64,000 nt of DNA from Paenibacillus sp. FSL W8-0186. Its GTDB lineage: Bacteria > Bacillota > Bacilli > Paenibacillales > Paenibacillaceae. Below, one piece after another: positions 45,580 through 55,539 of the stretch. The notes under the pieces are model-generated. The model saw only the letters and a list, made by a program, of their open reading frames with translations, had not been told where the DNA came from and searched no databases. How positions within the stretch are numbered: the stretch's first letter is position 1; each line of letters starts with the position of its first letter. The DNA lies in the NCBI RefSeq assembly GCF_037969765.1, contig NZ_CP150207.1, positions 2,714,001-2,778,000 on the forward strand. The letters are read 5' to 3'. The position numbers and the translations under genes were made by a program.

Positions 45580-46419
45580 CTAGATATTAATATCAGCAGC
45601 AGTGATTGCTCCCTGATTAATGGTAATGGTCTGACCACCTGACAAGGCGTTGCCGGTTACCTGCAGTGAATACGTATGCGTTCCCACAAGAGGTGCTTCA
45701 TCGCAAGTAGTAAAAGCCGTAGTAATCGGGCTATTGGCGGATACGGGCGTATCGCTTGCGGTATCAATAACCGTGGTTCCATCGCGAAGAATCCTAAAAG
45801 TAATCGTCGGGTTGGCTGAGCTTGGCGTCCAGGTTGAAGATGCTACTAACCAAACTCGGTTGGTTGGTGCAGCTACATTGACGGTTACAGTTCCCAGTGT
45901 TGCCGTTGGGGCTGCTGAAGTTAAAGTAATACCGCTAAAACGCGCACAGTCAAAGGATGAGAAAATTCCGGCTGGCCCCGTTGCTCCTGTCGCACCGGTA
46001 GCGCCAGTGGCCCCCGTAGCTCCTGTAGCCCCGGCAGGCCCTGTTGGTCCCTGTGGCCCTCCTGCAGGTCCTGTGGCTCCAGTGGCCCCTGTCGCACCTG
46101 TAGGACCGGGTGGTCCAGGGATACCTTGGGCTCCATTCAATCCTGGAGGGCCTGTAACTCCTGTAGCTCCCGTTGCACCAGTAGCTCCCGTAGCGCCCTT
46201 GGCTCCAGCGGGTCCAATAGGTCCTAGCGGGCCAACTGGCCCCGCAGGCCCAACAGGCCCTGCAGGCCCGGCAGGTCCAACGGGCCCTGTCGGAGCCTTG
46301 ACGACAATTTTTGGCGGCGGGCAAACAAGTTTTTTCTTCACCACAAAACGTTTTTTTCCTCTTTTAAACCGGCATATCTGCTTTCTTATTCTTCTTACTT
46401 TACAATGATTGATTCTCAA
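45580..46419 (-). CDS. collagen-like protein (BclA-type repeat protein)
   Basis: The 279-residue protein has a very basic N-terminus (about 1-40, [18 protein letters not shown]), a collagen region of G-x-y triplets rich in GAT and GPA (about 45-151, one interruption at GGPQ) and a beta-rich C-terminal domain of 128 residues that probably forms a trimer. There is no signal peptide, as in exosporium collagens loaded from the mother cell. The GAT triplets offer Thr for O-glycosylation. The TTG at 46419 is 8 nt from AGGAGGTG; the frame is open farther into the neighbouring P450, but no SD supports those starts. Confidence 0.85.
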   Translation of the reverse strand: MRINHCKVRRIRKQICRFKRGKKRFVVKKKLVCPPPKIVVKAPTGPVGPAGPAGPVGPAGPVGPLGPIGPAGAKGATGATGATGATGVTGPPGLNGAQGIPGPPGPTGATGATGATGPAGGPQGPTGPAGATGATGATGATGATGATGPAGIFSSFDCARFSGITLTSAAPTATLGTVTVNVAAPTNRVWLVASSTWTPSSANPTITFRILRDGTTVIDTASDTPVSANSPITTAFTTCDEAPLVGTHTYSLQVTGNALSGGQTITINQGAITAADINI

Positions 46420-46523
46420 TGGGTGTACACCTCCTGTTTTGCTATATCGTATGGCAAACATGGAGATGCGGAATGGACGAATGTATCGTAGACTTAAGCG
46501 GATTTGCACCGGCCTAGTCCACT

Positions 46524-47786
46524 TCAAAAAGCGACAGGTAGTGTTGTTAATCCTTGGGAGCTTAAGGTAAAGCTCCACACCACCTTCTCGCGTGGGATGT
46601 TTAACCGCAGGCCAGGCATACGTGTCAATAAAGATGTAAACGCAATTTCTCCTTCCATGCGGGCTAGAGGGGCTCCTAGACACATATGGATGCCATGTCC
46701 AAAAGCAAGATGACGGTTGATCGTGCGTGTGATGTCCAGTTCTTCCGGTTCCGCGAACTGTATTTCGTCCCGGTTTGCCGACTTTAGTACGACAATCACG
46801 GCGTCGCCCCTTTTGATTTGTTGTCCGGCGAGTTCGATATCTTCCGTGGCAAAACGAGGTCCCGCAATCGTGGCGGGCCCGTTGAAGCGCAGCAGTTCTT
46901 CGACGGCCAAGGGGACCAGACTTAGATCGGCTTTAAGCTTCTTCAACTGTTCGGGGTGATCCAGCAGCATGAGGCTGCCGGTAGCGATCAGATTCGAGGT
47001 AGTTTCATGACCCGCAAAGATGAGCAGCGTAATCATGGAGACCAGTTCTGCTTCGTCAAGCTGGTCTTCCCCTTCTTCGATCGCGATCAATTGGCTGATC
47101 AGGTCATCGCCAGGCAGCTCGCGTTTCTTGCCGACAAGCCGTGCGGTATAGTCGCCGAAAGCACGCATATGCTCATCGACTCCCGGTTCCCGCCGCCCCA
47201 GTCCAAGACCATGCGCGAGCGCTGCAGACCAGGTTTGGATTTGTTCCCGGTCCTCCTTAGGTACGCCGAGCATTTCGGAAATCACGTTAATTGGCAGGGG
47301 ATACGCATAATCTTTTACAAGATCCATCTCGCCTGCGGCTAACACCTGGTCAAGCAGCTCGTCGGCAATTTCCTGCACACGCGGACGCAGGCTCTCTATA
47401 AATCTAGGCGTAAAGGCCTTCGATACTAATCTCCGCAACCGGCGATGATCGGGTTCATCGACACTTAGCATGGATTTGCCGGTAAAGAAAGTAGTGGGCG
47501 AGTCTGAATCGGAATAACTGGATAAGGAGAGCATCGAACGGCTGGTTCCTGCAATGGAGCTGCTGTCTACGGTAAAGTGATGATGATCCTTCAGTACAAG
47601 CATGGCTTCCTCTATACGCGTAACCATCCATGCCGGATAATCCGTACCGCCTATGGGGAAGGGGATCGGAATAACGGACCCCATTCCTCGAAGCTGGGCA
47701 AATAACGGGAACGGATTATCTCCGTTTTCCCCGCTAAACAAACTGAACACTGCTTTTTCTGGCGTGATTCCGCCGGAATTGTTCAT
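46524..47786 (-). CDS. cytochrome P450 (class I bacterial type)
   Basis: The 420-residue protein has [10 protein letters not shown] in helix [10 protein letters not shown] in helix K and the heme loop [10 protein letters not shown]. It resembles the P450 at 14745 but is clearly a separate paralogue with a longer B-C region. It needs an external redox partner. The ATG at 47786 is 8 nt from AAAGGA; the ATG at 47795 overlaps the SD. It stands alone upstream of the collagen gene, with 104 bp between them on the same strand. Confidence 0.9.
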   Translation of the reverse strand: MNNSGGITPEKAVFSLFSGENGDNPFPLFAQLRGMGSVIPIPFPIGGTDYPAWMVTRIEEAMLVLKDHHHFTVDSSSIAGTSRSMLSLSSYSDSDSPTTFFTGKSMLSVDEPDHRRLRRLVSKAFTPRFIESLRPRVQEIADELLDQVLAAGEMDLVKDYAYPLPINVISEMLGVPKEDREQIQTWSAALAHGLGLGRREPGVDEHMRAFGDYTARLVGKKRELPGDDLISQLIAIEEGEDQLDEAELVSMITLLIFAGHETTSNLIATGSLMLLDHPEQLKKLKADLSLVPLAVEELLRFNGPATIAGPRFATEDIELAGQQIKRGDAVIVVLKSANRDEIQFAEPEELDITRTINRHLAFGHGIHMCLGAPLARMEGEIAFTSLLTRMPGLRLNIPREKVVWSFTLSSQGLTTLPVAF

Positions 47787-47942
47787 GACGACCATCCTTT
47801 CAGAAAATAATAGTAAAAATGAAATATAATCCCAAATACAATCATAGTTTTATCGTTTGAGCGAAGTCAAATTTCCTCAAAATGGCCGACAACCTGTCGA
47901 TGTTTTACAAGCCAAAACGCTAAATTAAGGGATATAAACAAG

Positions 47943-47968
47943 AAAAACCGCCTCAGCGGTTTTCTGTT
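47943..47968. terminator. hairpin between the P450 start and the YheC/D-like gene
   Basis: AAAACCGC and GCGGTTTT pair around CTCA, followed by CTGTTT and preceded by A-rich sequence, so it could work on either strand. It lies 82 bp after the minus-strand ATP-grasp gene's stop. Confidence 0.6.
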
Positions 47969-48049
47969 TAATATCGTTCCAGCATGGTATAAAGAATCAG
48001 CCATCTGTTCCATAATACGCCGCGTACTGAATGCATTGCCGACTAGTCA

Positions 48050-48808
48050 TTATTTTGCGGCAGCTGCTCGTTTATAACGAATTACTTTTCTGTACATCGA
48101 TTTATCCTTCAATTTGTTGAATATATAAGGATCCGGATTGGTGTTTACTTCAATAATCCACGGTGTCCAGGTATGATCGAAGCCAATATCCAGACCTATT
48201 TGCCGTATCCCGGGATACTTCTTATGAAGAGATTTTGCCGTAGTTACACCTAGCTCGTTAAGCGTATGAATCTTCTTTTGAATTTCGCTATTTGAGATGT
48301 GGGCAGCGAAGAGGCGTTTGGTATCCATGAGGGTGCCGCCGCTGTGATAATTGGTCACTATTTTATTAGGATGCGCCACTCTTCCAATGATCCCCGTTGT
48401 TTCCCATGTTCCTTTTGGATTCAGCTGCACCATGACCCTCGTATCAAAATGGCGTTTGTTATATTTCAATAGATGAATGCCCTTCTGGATAAGATAGCTT
48501 TTCTTGTTCGTATAATTTTGGATGGAGTTGTAAAATGATTTGTAATCCTTAAAGGTTTTCTCCGTTGTTCCAATTTGGTACGCATATTCACCGCTTTTTA
48601 GCAGCCTTGCACGTATAACTCCATTCCCATGAGTCCCGAGCTCTGGTTTAATATATACCATGCTATAAAGCCTCAGCATTTTATTCAAGGTGGAGTAGTT
48701 GAATTTCCGGGTATCCGGAATAAAGGGGAGAACTTGTTTGCTCTTTAGAAGCGCCTTTGTTTTGGCCCATTTATTCATCACTACCCTACAAGTTTTCTTA
48801 ACGCTCAT
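48050..48808 (-). CDS. YheC/YheD-family ATP-grasp protein (spore coat associated)
   Basis: The 252-residue protein has ATP-grasp features: YIKPELGTHGNGVIR, the strand with FDTRVMVQLN, and IGLDIGFDHTWTPWIIEVNTNPDPY near the end with metal-binding Asp, Glu and Asn. YheC and YheD of Bacillus are spore-coat-associated members of this group. They could ligate amino acids or similar groups onto a coat polymer, but no substrate is known. The ATG at 48808 is 8 nt from GGGAGGG. It is divergent from a CotSA-like gene. Confidence 0.82.
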   Translation of the reverse strand: MSVKKTCRVVMNKWAKTKALLKSKQVLPFIPDTRKFNYSTLNKMLRLYSMVYIKPELGTHGNGVIRARLLKSGEYAYQIGTTEKTFKDYKSFYNSIQNYTNKKSYLIQKGIHLLKYNKRHFDTRVMVQLNPKGTWETTGIIGRVAHPNKIVTNYHSGGTLMDTKRLFAAHISNSEIQKKIHTLNELGVTTAKSLHKKYPGIRQIGLDIGFDHTWTPWIIEVNTNPDPYIFNKLKDKSMYRKVIRYKRAAAAK

Positions 48809-49040
48809 CCTCTAGACCCTCCCGATATACTTGCTGCCTTGTTGCATAATTCGTTCATCATCTCACATTCTATGTGTGCTCCCCCTTGCGGGAGTAGGCA
48901 ATTTAAACATTTTACATAAAGCAAATCCTCTATTGTAAAAAGGGCAGGCAACAAGGTGAACAGACTATACCCATTCCAGAAGATTGAATAAATATAGTAG
49001 TGTTCATGCACAATTCGTGCTCTGAGAGGGTGGGAATAGA

Positions 49041-50132
49041 GTGAAGATCTTGATCGTTGCTCCAGAACAGATCCCTGTTCCTGGAAGCGGATCGGTAGAA
49101 ATATGTATTCTTGCTATTGCCAAACAGCTTGCAAGCAAACATAAGGTAACTATTATAAGCAGAGCTTCAAAGGGATTGCCCGCTCAAGGCAACGAGGGTG
49201 GCGTTAACATCGTGAGAGTCCAATCGGGCAGCTCCAAGGTTTATATTGCCTCTGTTCTTCGTTATATTCAGGGGAAATTTTTTGACATCATTCAAGTCGA
49301 CAATCGTCCTCATTATATGGCAGCCATCCAAGAGGCTTTTCCCAAAATGAAGGTTGCCTTATTCCTGCATTCACTTACATTTGTACCGTCTAACGGCCAT
49401 ATTGCAACGAGCTTGAGGCATGCCAAGCTTATTATTGCCAACAGCAGCTCACTGAAGCAAAAGTTAACGAGTCGTTTCCCTGAGGTGGCATCGAAAATTC
49501 GAACCGTGGAACTCGGGGTTGATACGAGCAGATTTCGCCCCGCAACGATAGCTGATCGAGCGAAGTACAGGAAAAAATATGGCTTGGACAACAAATTTAC
49601 GGCTCTGTTTGTAGGGCGCGTTATTCCGCGCAAAGGTGTTCCTGTACTGCTCAAAGCGGCCAGCATTGCCGGGAAGGAAGTTCCTCTTCAAGTGGTTGTT
49701 GCGGGACGGGGGAGCGCTTCGTACATGAAGCAGCTAAGAGCTACAGCCTCCAAGTTGAATGTATCTGTAAAGTGGATCGGGAAGCAGAAACATTCCGATA
49801 TTCATAAGGTATATCAGATTGCAGATTGTTTCGTTTGTCCCTCCCAAAAGCATGAAGCCTTTGGACTGGTGAATGTAGAAGCCATGGCGTCGGGATTGCC
49901 TGTAATTGCTTCAAAAATAGGCGGGATACCCGAAATAGTGAAACATGAGAGTAATGGTTTTTTGGTTGATGAATATCGGCGCGCTGAACGGTTTGCACCA
50001 TATTTAATCAGATTGGGAAAAAATAAAGAACTAAGAAACGGAATTGGAATCCAAGCGAGAAACAGCGTCCTTCAGTATTTTACATGGCGGCAAACCGCCG
50101 ACAAGTTATTGACGATATATTTGCAAAAATAG
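49041..50132 (+). CDS. glycosyltransferase family 4, CotSA-like
   Basis: The 363-residue GT-B enzyme has FVGRVIPRKGVPVLLKA, VVVAGRGS, ADCFVCPSQKHEAFGLVNVEAMASGLPVIAS and GNGFLV-like donor-site residues (SNGFLVDEY). It opens MKILIVAPEQIPVPGSGSVE, like spore coat protein CotSA of B. subtilis. Its divergent neighbour is a YheC/D-like protein, which also points to the spore coat. The start is GTG 49041 after GAGGGTGGGA. Confidence 0.82.
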   Translation: MKILIVAPEQIPVPGSGSVEICILAIAKQLASKHKVTIISRASKGLPAQGNEGGVNIVRVQSGSSKVYIASVLRYIQGKFFDIIQVDNRPHYMAAIQEAFPKMKVALFLHSLTFVPSNGHIATSLRHAKLIIANSSSLKQKLTSRFPEVASKIRTVELGVDTSRFRPATIADRAKYRKKYGLDNKFTALFVGRVIPRKGVPVLLKAASIAGKEVPLQVVVAGRGSASYMKQLRATASKLNVSVKWIGKQKHSDIHKVYQIADCFVCPSQKHEAFGLVNVEAMASGLPVIASKIGGIPEIVKHESNGFLVDEYRRAERFAPYLIRLGKNKELRNGIGIQARNSVLQYFTWRQTADKLLTIYLQK

Positions 50133-50152
50133 GAGCTTGTACCCTCAGATGC

Positions 50153-50181
50153 AAAGCGTTCATCATTCGGACGCTTTTTTG
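50153..50181 (+). terminator. terminator of the CotSA-like gene
   Basis: AAAGCGT and ACGCTTT pair around an 11-nt loop, with T-rich sequence following. Confidence 0.8.
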
Positions 50182-50202
50182 TTTTGGTTCTTAAAGACTA
50201 TT

Positions 50203-50219
50203 TTTGCATTTAATGCAAA
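50203..50219. promoter_or_regulatory. palindromic operator candidate of the CYP102 gene
   Basis: TTTGCATT and AATGCAAA are perfect 8-bp arms around one base. The site overlaps the -35 box, so a repressor would block transcription. Fatty-acid-responsive repressors control this enzyme class in other bacilli. Confidence 0.55.
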
Positions 50220-50231
50220 TTTGTGTATACT
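50204..50231 (+). promoter_or_regulatory. promoter of the CYP102 gene
   Basis: TTGCAT and TATACT are 16 bp apart, about 90 bp before the ATG at 50325. Confidence 0.5.
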
Positions 50232-50324
50232 TGTATGGCAGTAGAAGATCTAATCGAGTTGAACTCTATTTTTGTGGTATTTATTGATGTTGCATATATC
50301 AAACAAAAAAGGAGAAAACCACAG

Positions 50325-53300
50325 ATGGATAAGCAGACGAATCCTATTATTCCCCAACCGAAAACCAAAGGCATTCTCGGGAATCTTCCTGACATTGACA
50401 CGGATCAGCCCGTCCAATCTTTAGTGAAGCTGGCTAAAGAGTACGGGCCTATTTTTAGAGTAGAACTGCCGGGTGGACACCTCACGCTCATATCCGGGCA
50501 TCAGCTCGTCGAGGAGGCATGCGATCAGTCCAGGTTTGACAAGAACGTCTGGAGCCCGCTGCAAAGAGTGCGTGCTTTTACGGGAGACGGCTTGTTCACC
50601 AGCTGGACTTACGAACCGAATTGGCAGAAGGCCCATCACATTCTGCTCCCCAGCTTCAGTCAAAGAGCGATGCAAGGTTACCATAACATGATGGTGGACA
50701 TCGCCTTGCAGCTCGTTCAGAAATGGGCACGGCTCAATCCGGACGAGGCGGTTCATGTCCCGGATGATATGACGCGCCTAACCTTGGATACGATCGGACT
50801 CTGCGGCTTTAATTTCCGGTTTAACAGTTTCTACCGGGATCAGCCCCATCCTTTCGTCGTCAGTATGACCCGTGCCTTGGACGAAGCGATGAGCCAGGGA
50901 CAAAGGCTCGGCATTCAAAATAAATTGATGCTCCTTACAAAGCGTCAATTCCAGCATGATATTCAATCGATGTTCTCGACCGTGGACAAAATCATTTCGG
51001 AACGGCGCGCCGGCAAAACGGAGAGCAAGGATGATTTGCTCGCCCATATGCTGACCAGCAAAGATCCGGAAACCGGAGAGATGCTGGATGACGAAAACAT
51101 CCGTTACCAGATCATTACGTTCCTGATTGCAGGCCACGAGACGACGAGCGGCTTGCTGTCATTCGCCATATATTATCTCCTGAAAAATCCGGATAAGCTC
51201 CGCAAAGCCCAGGAAGAGGTTGACCGGATTCTTACCGGCTCCGTTCCGACCTATAAGCAGGTCAGGGAATTGAAATACATTCGCATGATTTTGAACGAGA
51301 GTCTAAGGTTATGGCCGACGGCACCGGCGTTTTCTTTATATGCCAAAGAAGATACCGTCATTGGCGGGAAATATGCCATTCCAAAAGACGATACGGTCAC
51401 TGTGCTGATCCCCCAGCTGCATCGCGACAAGGAGGTATGGGGAGACGACGTTGAAGCATTCCGTCCCGAGCGGTTTGAGGATGAGGGGAAGATTCCGCAT
51501 CATGCCTTCAAGCCCTTCGGCAATGGTCAAAGGGCGTGCATCGGGCAGCAGTTTGCGCTGCATGAGGCCACGCTGACCCTGGGAATGGTGCTTAAGCACT
51601 TTGACTTGATCGACCATACCAATTATGAGCTAAAAGTCAAAGAGACGCTGACGCTGAAGCCGGATCAATTTACGATCCAGGTGAAGGTCAGACAGCAGCC
51701 GATAGCTGCTGCGGCGGCGGAGGAAGAGGCGCCCAAACCGCAGGACAGCGCGCTGAATATTGCAGCCAATCCAGAGCTGAAGGGGCATGATACGCCATTG
51801 CTGGTGCTATACGGCTCCAATCTCGGGACGGCGGAAGGCATAGCGCGCGAGCTGGCGGAGCATGGAAAGATGCTTGGCTTCAAGAGCGAATCGGCTAGTC
51901 TGGACTCACGAATCGGCAAATTGCCCACGGAAGGAGCGGTGATAATCGTTTCCGCTTCGTATAATGGCAACCCCCCGGATAACGGCAGACAGTTCGTGGA
52001 ATGGCTGAGCGGGGAGGAAGAAGGAAAACTGCGAGGGGTGCGTTATACCGTCTTCGGCTGTGGAGACCATAACTGGGCCAGCACATATCAGCGGATTCCG
52101 GTATATATTGATGAGCGTCTTGAAGCGCTCGGCGCTGCACGTTTGGTTGAACGCGGGGGCGGCGATGCCAGCGGCGACTTCGAGAAAGAATATGAAGAGT
52201 GGAGAGAGAAGCTGTGGGCTGGCATCATGGAGGCTTTTGGGCTCACCTATAAGAAAGTGGATAAAAAAGAAAGCTCCCTCTCAATAAGCTATGTCAGCGG
52301 AATGACGGGCATGCCTCTAGCGGAGAGCTACGACGCTTTTCATGCAGAGGTCGTGCAGAACAGGGAGCTGCAGAGACCTGACAGCCCTAGAAGCACGCGG
52401 TACATCGAGATTAAATTGCCGGAAGGCGCTGATTATCAGGAAGGGGATCACTTGGGTGTGCTGCCGCGCAACCCGACTGCTTTGATACAGCGGGTTGTTG
52501 AACGTTTTCGACTGAATACGGATGACCACTTGCTGCTGGAGGGCGGTGGGCGCAGCATCGCTCACCTGCCCCTGGGAAGACCGATCAGTTTGCTGGATTT
52601 GCTGGGATACAGTGTCGAGCTGCAGGAGGCGGCCAGCCGTTCGCAATTGCGCGAAATTATGGCCTACACGACATGCCCGCCGCATAAGAAGGAGCTTGAA
52701 GCACTGCTGGAGGAGGAAACCTATAAGAGTGAGGTGCTCCACAAAAGAGTCAGCATGCTGGAGCTGATTGAGAAGTATCCGGCCTGCGAGATGCCTTTTG
52801 ACCGGTTTTTGGAGCTGCTTCCGCCTTTGAAGCCGAGATATTACTCGATCTCTAGTTCGCCTAAGGCTCTCGGGAACAGGCTCAGCATTACGGTCGGTGT
52901 AGTCGAAGGGCCCGCCCGCAGCGGTCATGGCCAATACCGCGGAATCGCTTCGAATTATTTGCGAGACCGTCAGCCCGGCGAATCGGTCGTCGTATTTCTG
53001 CGAAGACCCGGGGCGGGATTTGAGCTCCCGGCGGATCCGCAAACGCCAATCATTATGGTTGGTCCTGGTACAGGCGTTGCGCCGTTCATTGGCTTCCTGC
53101 AGGCACGAGAGGCCTTACGAGCGGAAGGAGCGAAGCTTGGCGAGGCTCATCTGTATTTCGGCTGCAGAAAGCCTGAGGAAGATTTTATTTACAAGCAGGA
53201 GCTTGAAGGCTATGACCGTTCCGGTATCGTGAAGCTGCACACCGCTTTTTCCAGACAGGATCCTTTAGCCAAGCAGTATGTTCAGCATAAGCTGAATGAG

Positions 53301-53507
53301 GATCGGGAGACTATTATTTCACTGCTGGAACAGGGAGGACGGCTGTATATATGTGGAGACGGCACACGCATGGCTCCAGATGTAGAGACCACGATCCGTG
53401 AAGCGTATCGGGCGATCCGCGGCAAGACCGAAGAAGAAGCGGTTGCCTGGCTCGACGATCTTCTTTTTAAAGGACAATACGCCAAGGACGTTTGGACGGG
53501 AGTCTAG
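50325..53507 (+). CDS. cyp102A: self-sufficient P450-NADPH reductase fusion (P450-BM3/CYP102A type)
   Basis: The 1060-residue protein aligns with P450-BM3 over its whole length. The heme domain has [14 protein letters not shown] (Phe87 equivalent kept), AGHETTSG and [12 protein letters not shown] with C405. The reductase half has the FMN loop [12 protein letters not shown], the FAD motif RYYSISSSP and NADPH motif [16 protein letters not shown], ending YAKDVWTGV. It hydroxylates medium- and long-chain fatty acids near the omega end. The residues that hold the fatty-acid carboxylate in BM3, Arg47 and Tyr51, read Gly and Leu here. The ATG at 50325 follows AGGAG; the frame extends upstream without an SD. 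Confidence 0.95.
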   Translation: MDKQTNPIIPQPKTKGILGNLPDIDTDQPVQSLVKLAKEYGPIFRVELPGGHLTLISGHQLVEEACDQSRFDKNVWSPLQRVRAFTGDGLFTSWTYEPNWQKAHHILLPSFSQRAMQGYHNMMVDIALQLVQKWARLNPDEAVHVPDDMTRLTLDTIGLCGFNFRFNSFYRDQPHPFVVSMTRALDEAMSQGQRLGIQNKLMLLTKRQFQHDIQSMFSTVDKIISERRAGKTESKDDLLAHMLTSKDPETGEMLDDENIRYQIITFLIAGHETTSGLLSFAIYYLLKNPDKLRKAQEEVDRILTGSVPTYKQVRELKYIRMILNESLRLWPTAPAFSLYAKEDTVIGGKYAIPKDDTVTVLIPQLHRDKEVWGDDVEAFRPERFEDEGKIPHHAFKPFGNGQRACIGQQFALHEATLTLGMVLKHFDLIDHTNYELKVKETLTLKPDQFTIQVKVRQQPIAAAAAEEEAPKPQDSALNIAANPELKGHDTPLLVLYGSNLGTAEGIARELAEHGKMLGFKSESASLDSRIGKLPTEGAVIIVSASYNGNPPDNGRQFVEWLSGEEEGKLRGVRYTVFGCGDHNWASTYQRIPVYIDERLEALGAARLVERGGGDASGDFEKEYEEWREKLWAGIMEAFGLTYKKVDKKESSLSISYVSGMTGMPLAESYDAFHAEVVQNRELQRPDSPRSTRYIEIKLPEGADYQEGDHLGVLPRNPTALIQRVVERFRLNTDDHLLLEGGGRSIAHLPLGRPISLLDLLGYSVELQEAASRSQLREIMAYTTCPPHKKELEALLEEETYKSEVLHKRVSMLELIEKYPACEMPFDRFLELLPPLKPRYYSISSSPKALGNRLSITVGVVEGPARSGHGQYRGIASNYLRDRQPGESVVVFLRRPGAGFELPADPQTPIIMVGPGTGVAPFIGFLQAREALRAEGAKLGEAHLYFGCRKPEEDFIYKQELEGYDRSGIVKLHTAFSRQDPLAKQYVQHKLNEDRETIISLLEQGGRLYICGDGTRMAPDVETTIREAYRAIRGKTEEEAVAWLDDLLFKGQYAKDVWTGV

Positions 53508-53659
53508 AAAATACGCCCTCTAGATATTTATCCAAGTTTAAGTTTTGGAGATATCTAGGGGGTTATTTCGTCGTTCGCCCAAAATACTGTTATTATGGAA
53601 TTGATATTATTAATCCCCATGTTTTTTATTTGGAGTTCGGTAAGTGTGATGATGGGGTT

Positions 53660-53722
53660 GGTGTTGCTGTTGATGGTGCTGGTGTTGCTGTTGATGGTGC
53701 TGGTGTTGCGGTTGCTGCGGGT
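53660..53722. repeat. 21-bp tandem repeat, three units
   Basis: Two identical 21-bp units (53660-53680 and 53681-53701, each beginning GGTGTTGCTG) and a degenerate third (53702-53722). G and T dominate on the plus strand. Read in frame they give a seven-residue repeat (GVAVDGA on plus, NTSTINS on minus), but no start with an SD supports a gene on either strand. This lies in a stretch (53508-54016) with no gene I can confirm. Confidence 0.7.
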
Positions 53723-53775
53723 GTTACAGTTGTTGCTATTGCGGCTACTGTTTCTATTGCAAAATTCGTTTATTT

Positions 53776-53959
53776 CTAACGGTTGCCACAAACGTTAATC
53801 GATGGAATTCGAGCTATTAGTAATCCTAACGGTTGTAATCCACGTTATTCATGCCAAAATCGTCACAACAGTAACAATAGGTTAGAATAGCCGTATATAC
53901 AACCGTTAGATTCTCAAACAGGGAATAATCCGCGAAATAACCAAGATAACAACCGTTAG
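53776..53959. repeat. symmetric array of four decamers
   Basis: CTAACGGTTG occurs at 53776-53785 and 53826-53835, and its reverse complement at 53900-53909 and 53950-53959. The inner distance within both pairs is exactly 50 bp, and the set is symmetric about 53867.5. The flanking sequence is only weakly similar between repeats. The function is unknown; it could be a protein-binding array or a decayed repeat. Confidence 0.75.
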
Positions 53960-54016
53960 ATCACTTTTATCCCTCGAGAGTAAAGGGTCGTTAAAGGGAG
54001 GGGGGCAACGAATCAA

Positions 54017-54868
54017 GTGCCAACTGAAATCAAAGAGAAGATCGCGAAAAAAATCCTTAGCGAAGCGAAGGGTTACCTGGATATCGGATTTACTCATTCC
54101 TTAAACCCATATAGCGGCTGTGCATTTGCGTGTAAATATTGTTATGTCCGAGAAATGCCGATTCAAAAATTTAAGGAGATGCCTTGGGGAGAATGGGTGG
54201 ACATCAAAACAAACGCCGCTGAAAATTACCGGAATGAAATTCTCAAACTTCGCCGCAACAACAAACCGGTAAATATTTTTATGTCATCGGCAACAGACCC
54301 GTACCAGCCGGTCGAAGCCAATGCAGCCTTGACCCGGCGGCTCTTGGAGGAAATGATTGACAATCCGCCGGATTTGCTCCAAATTCAAACGCGCAGCCCT
54401 TTGATTACAAGGGATATGGATTTGCTGATCGTATTAAAGGAACGATGTGAAGTTCTCGTATCGATGACGGTTGAAACAGACCGTGAAGATGTGAAGCGAA
54501 TTTTTGCCCCGTATGCTCCCGGAATCAAATTGCGGCTCAAGGCGTTAAGGGAATTGCATGATGCGGGCATTTTTACCCAGGCTGCACTTTCTCCGGTTCT
54601 GCCATTTACACCTGATTTTCCAGACGTACTGAAAGGAATTGTGGACCGAATCTGGATCGATACGTTAATGATCGGAGACGGCCTTATGGGCAGGCGTTCA
54701 GAAAGATTGGGCATGCCTCAATTATTTGAGACACATGATCTGTCCAAGTGGTATCAAAAGGATATTCACCTGCGGGTTGAAAAGTATTTTAAAGCGTCTT
54801 TTCCTGGCGAAATGATCCGCATTTCCAAGGACGAAGCTTTCCCCATCATAAAACATGAACCTGTTTGA
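54017..54868 (+). CDS. radical SAM protein, SplB-like subfamily
   Basis: The 283-residue protein has C35-x3-C39-x2-C42 (GCAFACKYC) for the 4Fe-4S cluster, then SSATDPYQPVEA and TRSPLITRDMDLL, typical of the SPL/Rv2578c-like group. Related SplB proteins repair spore DNA photoproducts, but this shorter type has no proven reaction. The GTG at 54017 is more than 10 nt from a GGGAGGGGGG stretch; no better start is visible. The gene is alone downstream of the decamer array. Confidence 0.82.
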   Translation: MPTEIKEKIAKKILSEAKGYLDIGFTHSLNPYSGCAFACKYCYVREMPIQKFKEMPWGEWVDIKTNAAENYRNEILKLRRNNKPVNIFMSSATDPYQPVEANAALTRRLLEEMIDNPPDLLQIQTRSPLITRDMDLLIVLKERCEVLVSMTVETDREDVKRIFAPYAPGIKLRLKALRELHDAGIFTQAALSPVLPFTPDFPDVLKGIVDRIWIDTLMIGDGLMGRRSERLGMPQLFETHDLSKWYQKDIHLRVEKYFKASFPGEMIRISKDEAFPIIKHEPV

Positions 54869-54962
54869 CTATTCAAAATAAGATAGATAGAATAATGAAT
54901 TAACATGTTTAAATGAGGGTACGACGCCTAAAGACGGGAAAGATGAGGTGAATGGAGCAAGC

Positions 54963-55409
54963 ATGAGCAGCCGCAGTAAAAGCGATCTCATAGACAGCTG
55001 GATGTCCATAACAAATCTCCAGACACAGATCAATAACAGCATTGAAGCAGAACTGCAAGCTAAGCATGACCTTTCACTAAAAGAGTTTTTTGTTCTATAT
55101 CTCCTAGCGCAAACAGAGGATAAAAAGCTGCGTTTGCAGGAGCTTCAGGAGTGGGTTGGCCTTAGTCAAAGCGCCATATCACGGCTAGTTGGAAGATTAG
55201 AGGCCAAAAATTGCCGTACACTGCAAAGAGATGTATGTGAAAATGACCGCAGGGGAATATACACTTGTCTCACTCCGTCTGGAGAAGTGAAGTTTCAGGA
55301 ATCGCTAGCTACGGTTGAGACTTTATTGCGAGATAATCTCTCCAAGGAACAGTTATTACAGGAATTGAGTTCAATTGCTACGACTGTAAAACATCGTTAT
55401 GATTCTTGA
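54963..55409 (+). CDS. MarR-family transcription regulator
   Basis: The 148-residue protein has the winged helix RLQELQEWVGLSQSAISRLVGRLEAKN followed by a basic wing (DVCENDRRGIYTCLT). MarR proteins repress nearby genes and release DNA on binding phenols, quinones or oxidants, or on thiol oxidation; two Cys lie near the wing, which would allow redox sensing. An old-yellow-enzyme gene follows with its own promoter and a near-palindrome, so it is the probable target. The ATG at 54963 has GGAG 5 nt upstream; the GTG at 54948 is an alternative. Confidence 0.85.
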   Translation: MSSRSKSDLIDSWMSITNLQTQINNSIEAELQAKHDLSLKEFFVLYLLAQTEDKKLRLQELQEWVGLSQSAISRLVGRLEAKNCRTLQRDVCENDRRGIYTCLTPSGEVKFQESLATVETLLRDNLSKEQLLQELSSIATTVKHRYDS

Positions 55410-55438
55410 AAACCTCAGACACGTTCTGAAGGTTTTTT
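55409..55438 (+). terminator. terminator of the MarR gene
   Basis: AACCTCAGA pairs with TCTGAAGGTT (one bulge) around a short loop, followed by six T. Confidence 0.75.
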
Positions 55439-55464
55439 CTTTATGCGAAACGTATTTGATGAAG

Positions 55465-55493
55465 TTGACAAAGAAATTTATCCGTGCTAATTT
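55465..55493 (+). promoter_or_regulatory. promoter of the old-yellow-enzyme gene
   Basis: TTGACA, a 17-bp spacer and TAATTT preceded by TG (extended -10). The following 55496-55511 (ATGCGTGCGCATGCAT) is a near-palindrome that a MarR dimer could bind. Confidence 0.6.
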
Positions 55494-55539
55494 ATATGCG
55501 TGCGCATGCATTTAAATAGGATGATAAGGAGTGGTTTTC

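Noticed and set aside
45650..46408. 252-codon plus-strand frame rich in Pro, Val and Gly
   Set aside because: It is the reverse reading of the collagen triplets; the minus strand has the SD and the domain structure.
53492..53791. Short frames on both strands over the 21-bp repeats
   Set aside because: Composition comes from the repeat itself, starts lack SDs, and one begins inside the CYP102 gene.
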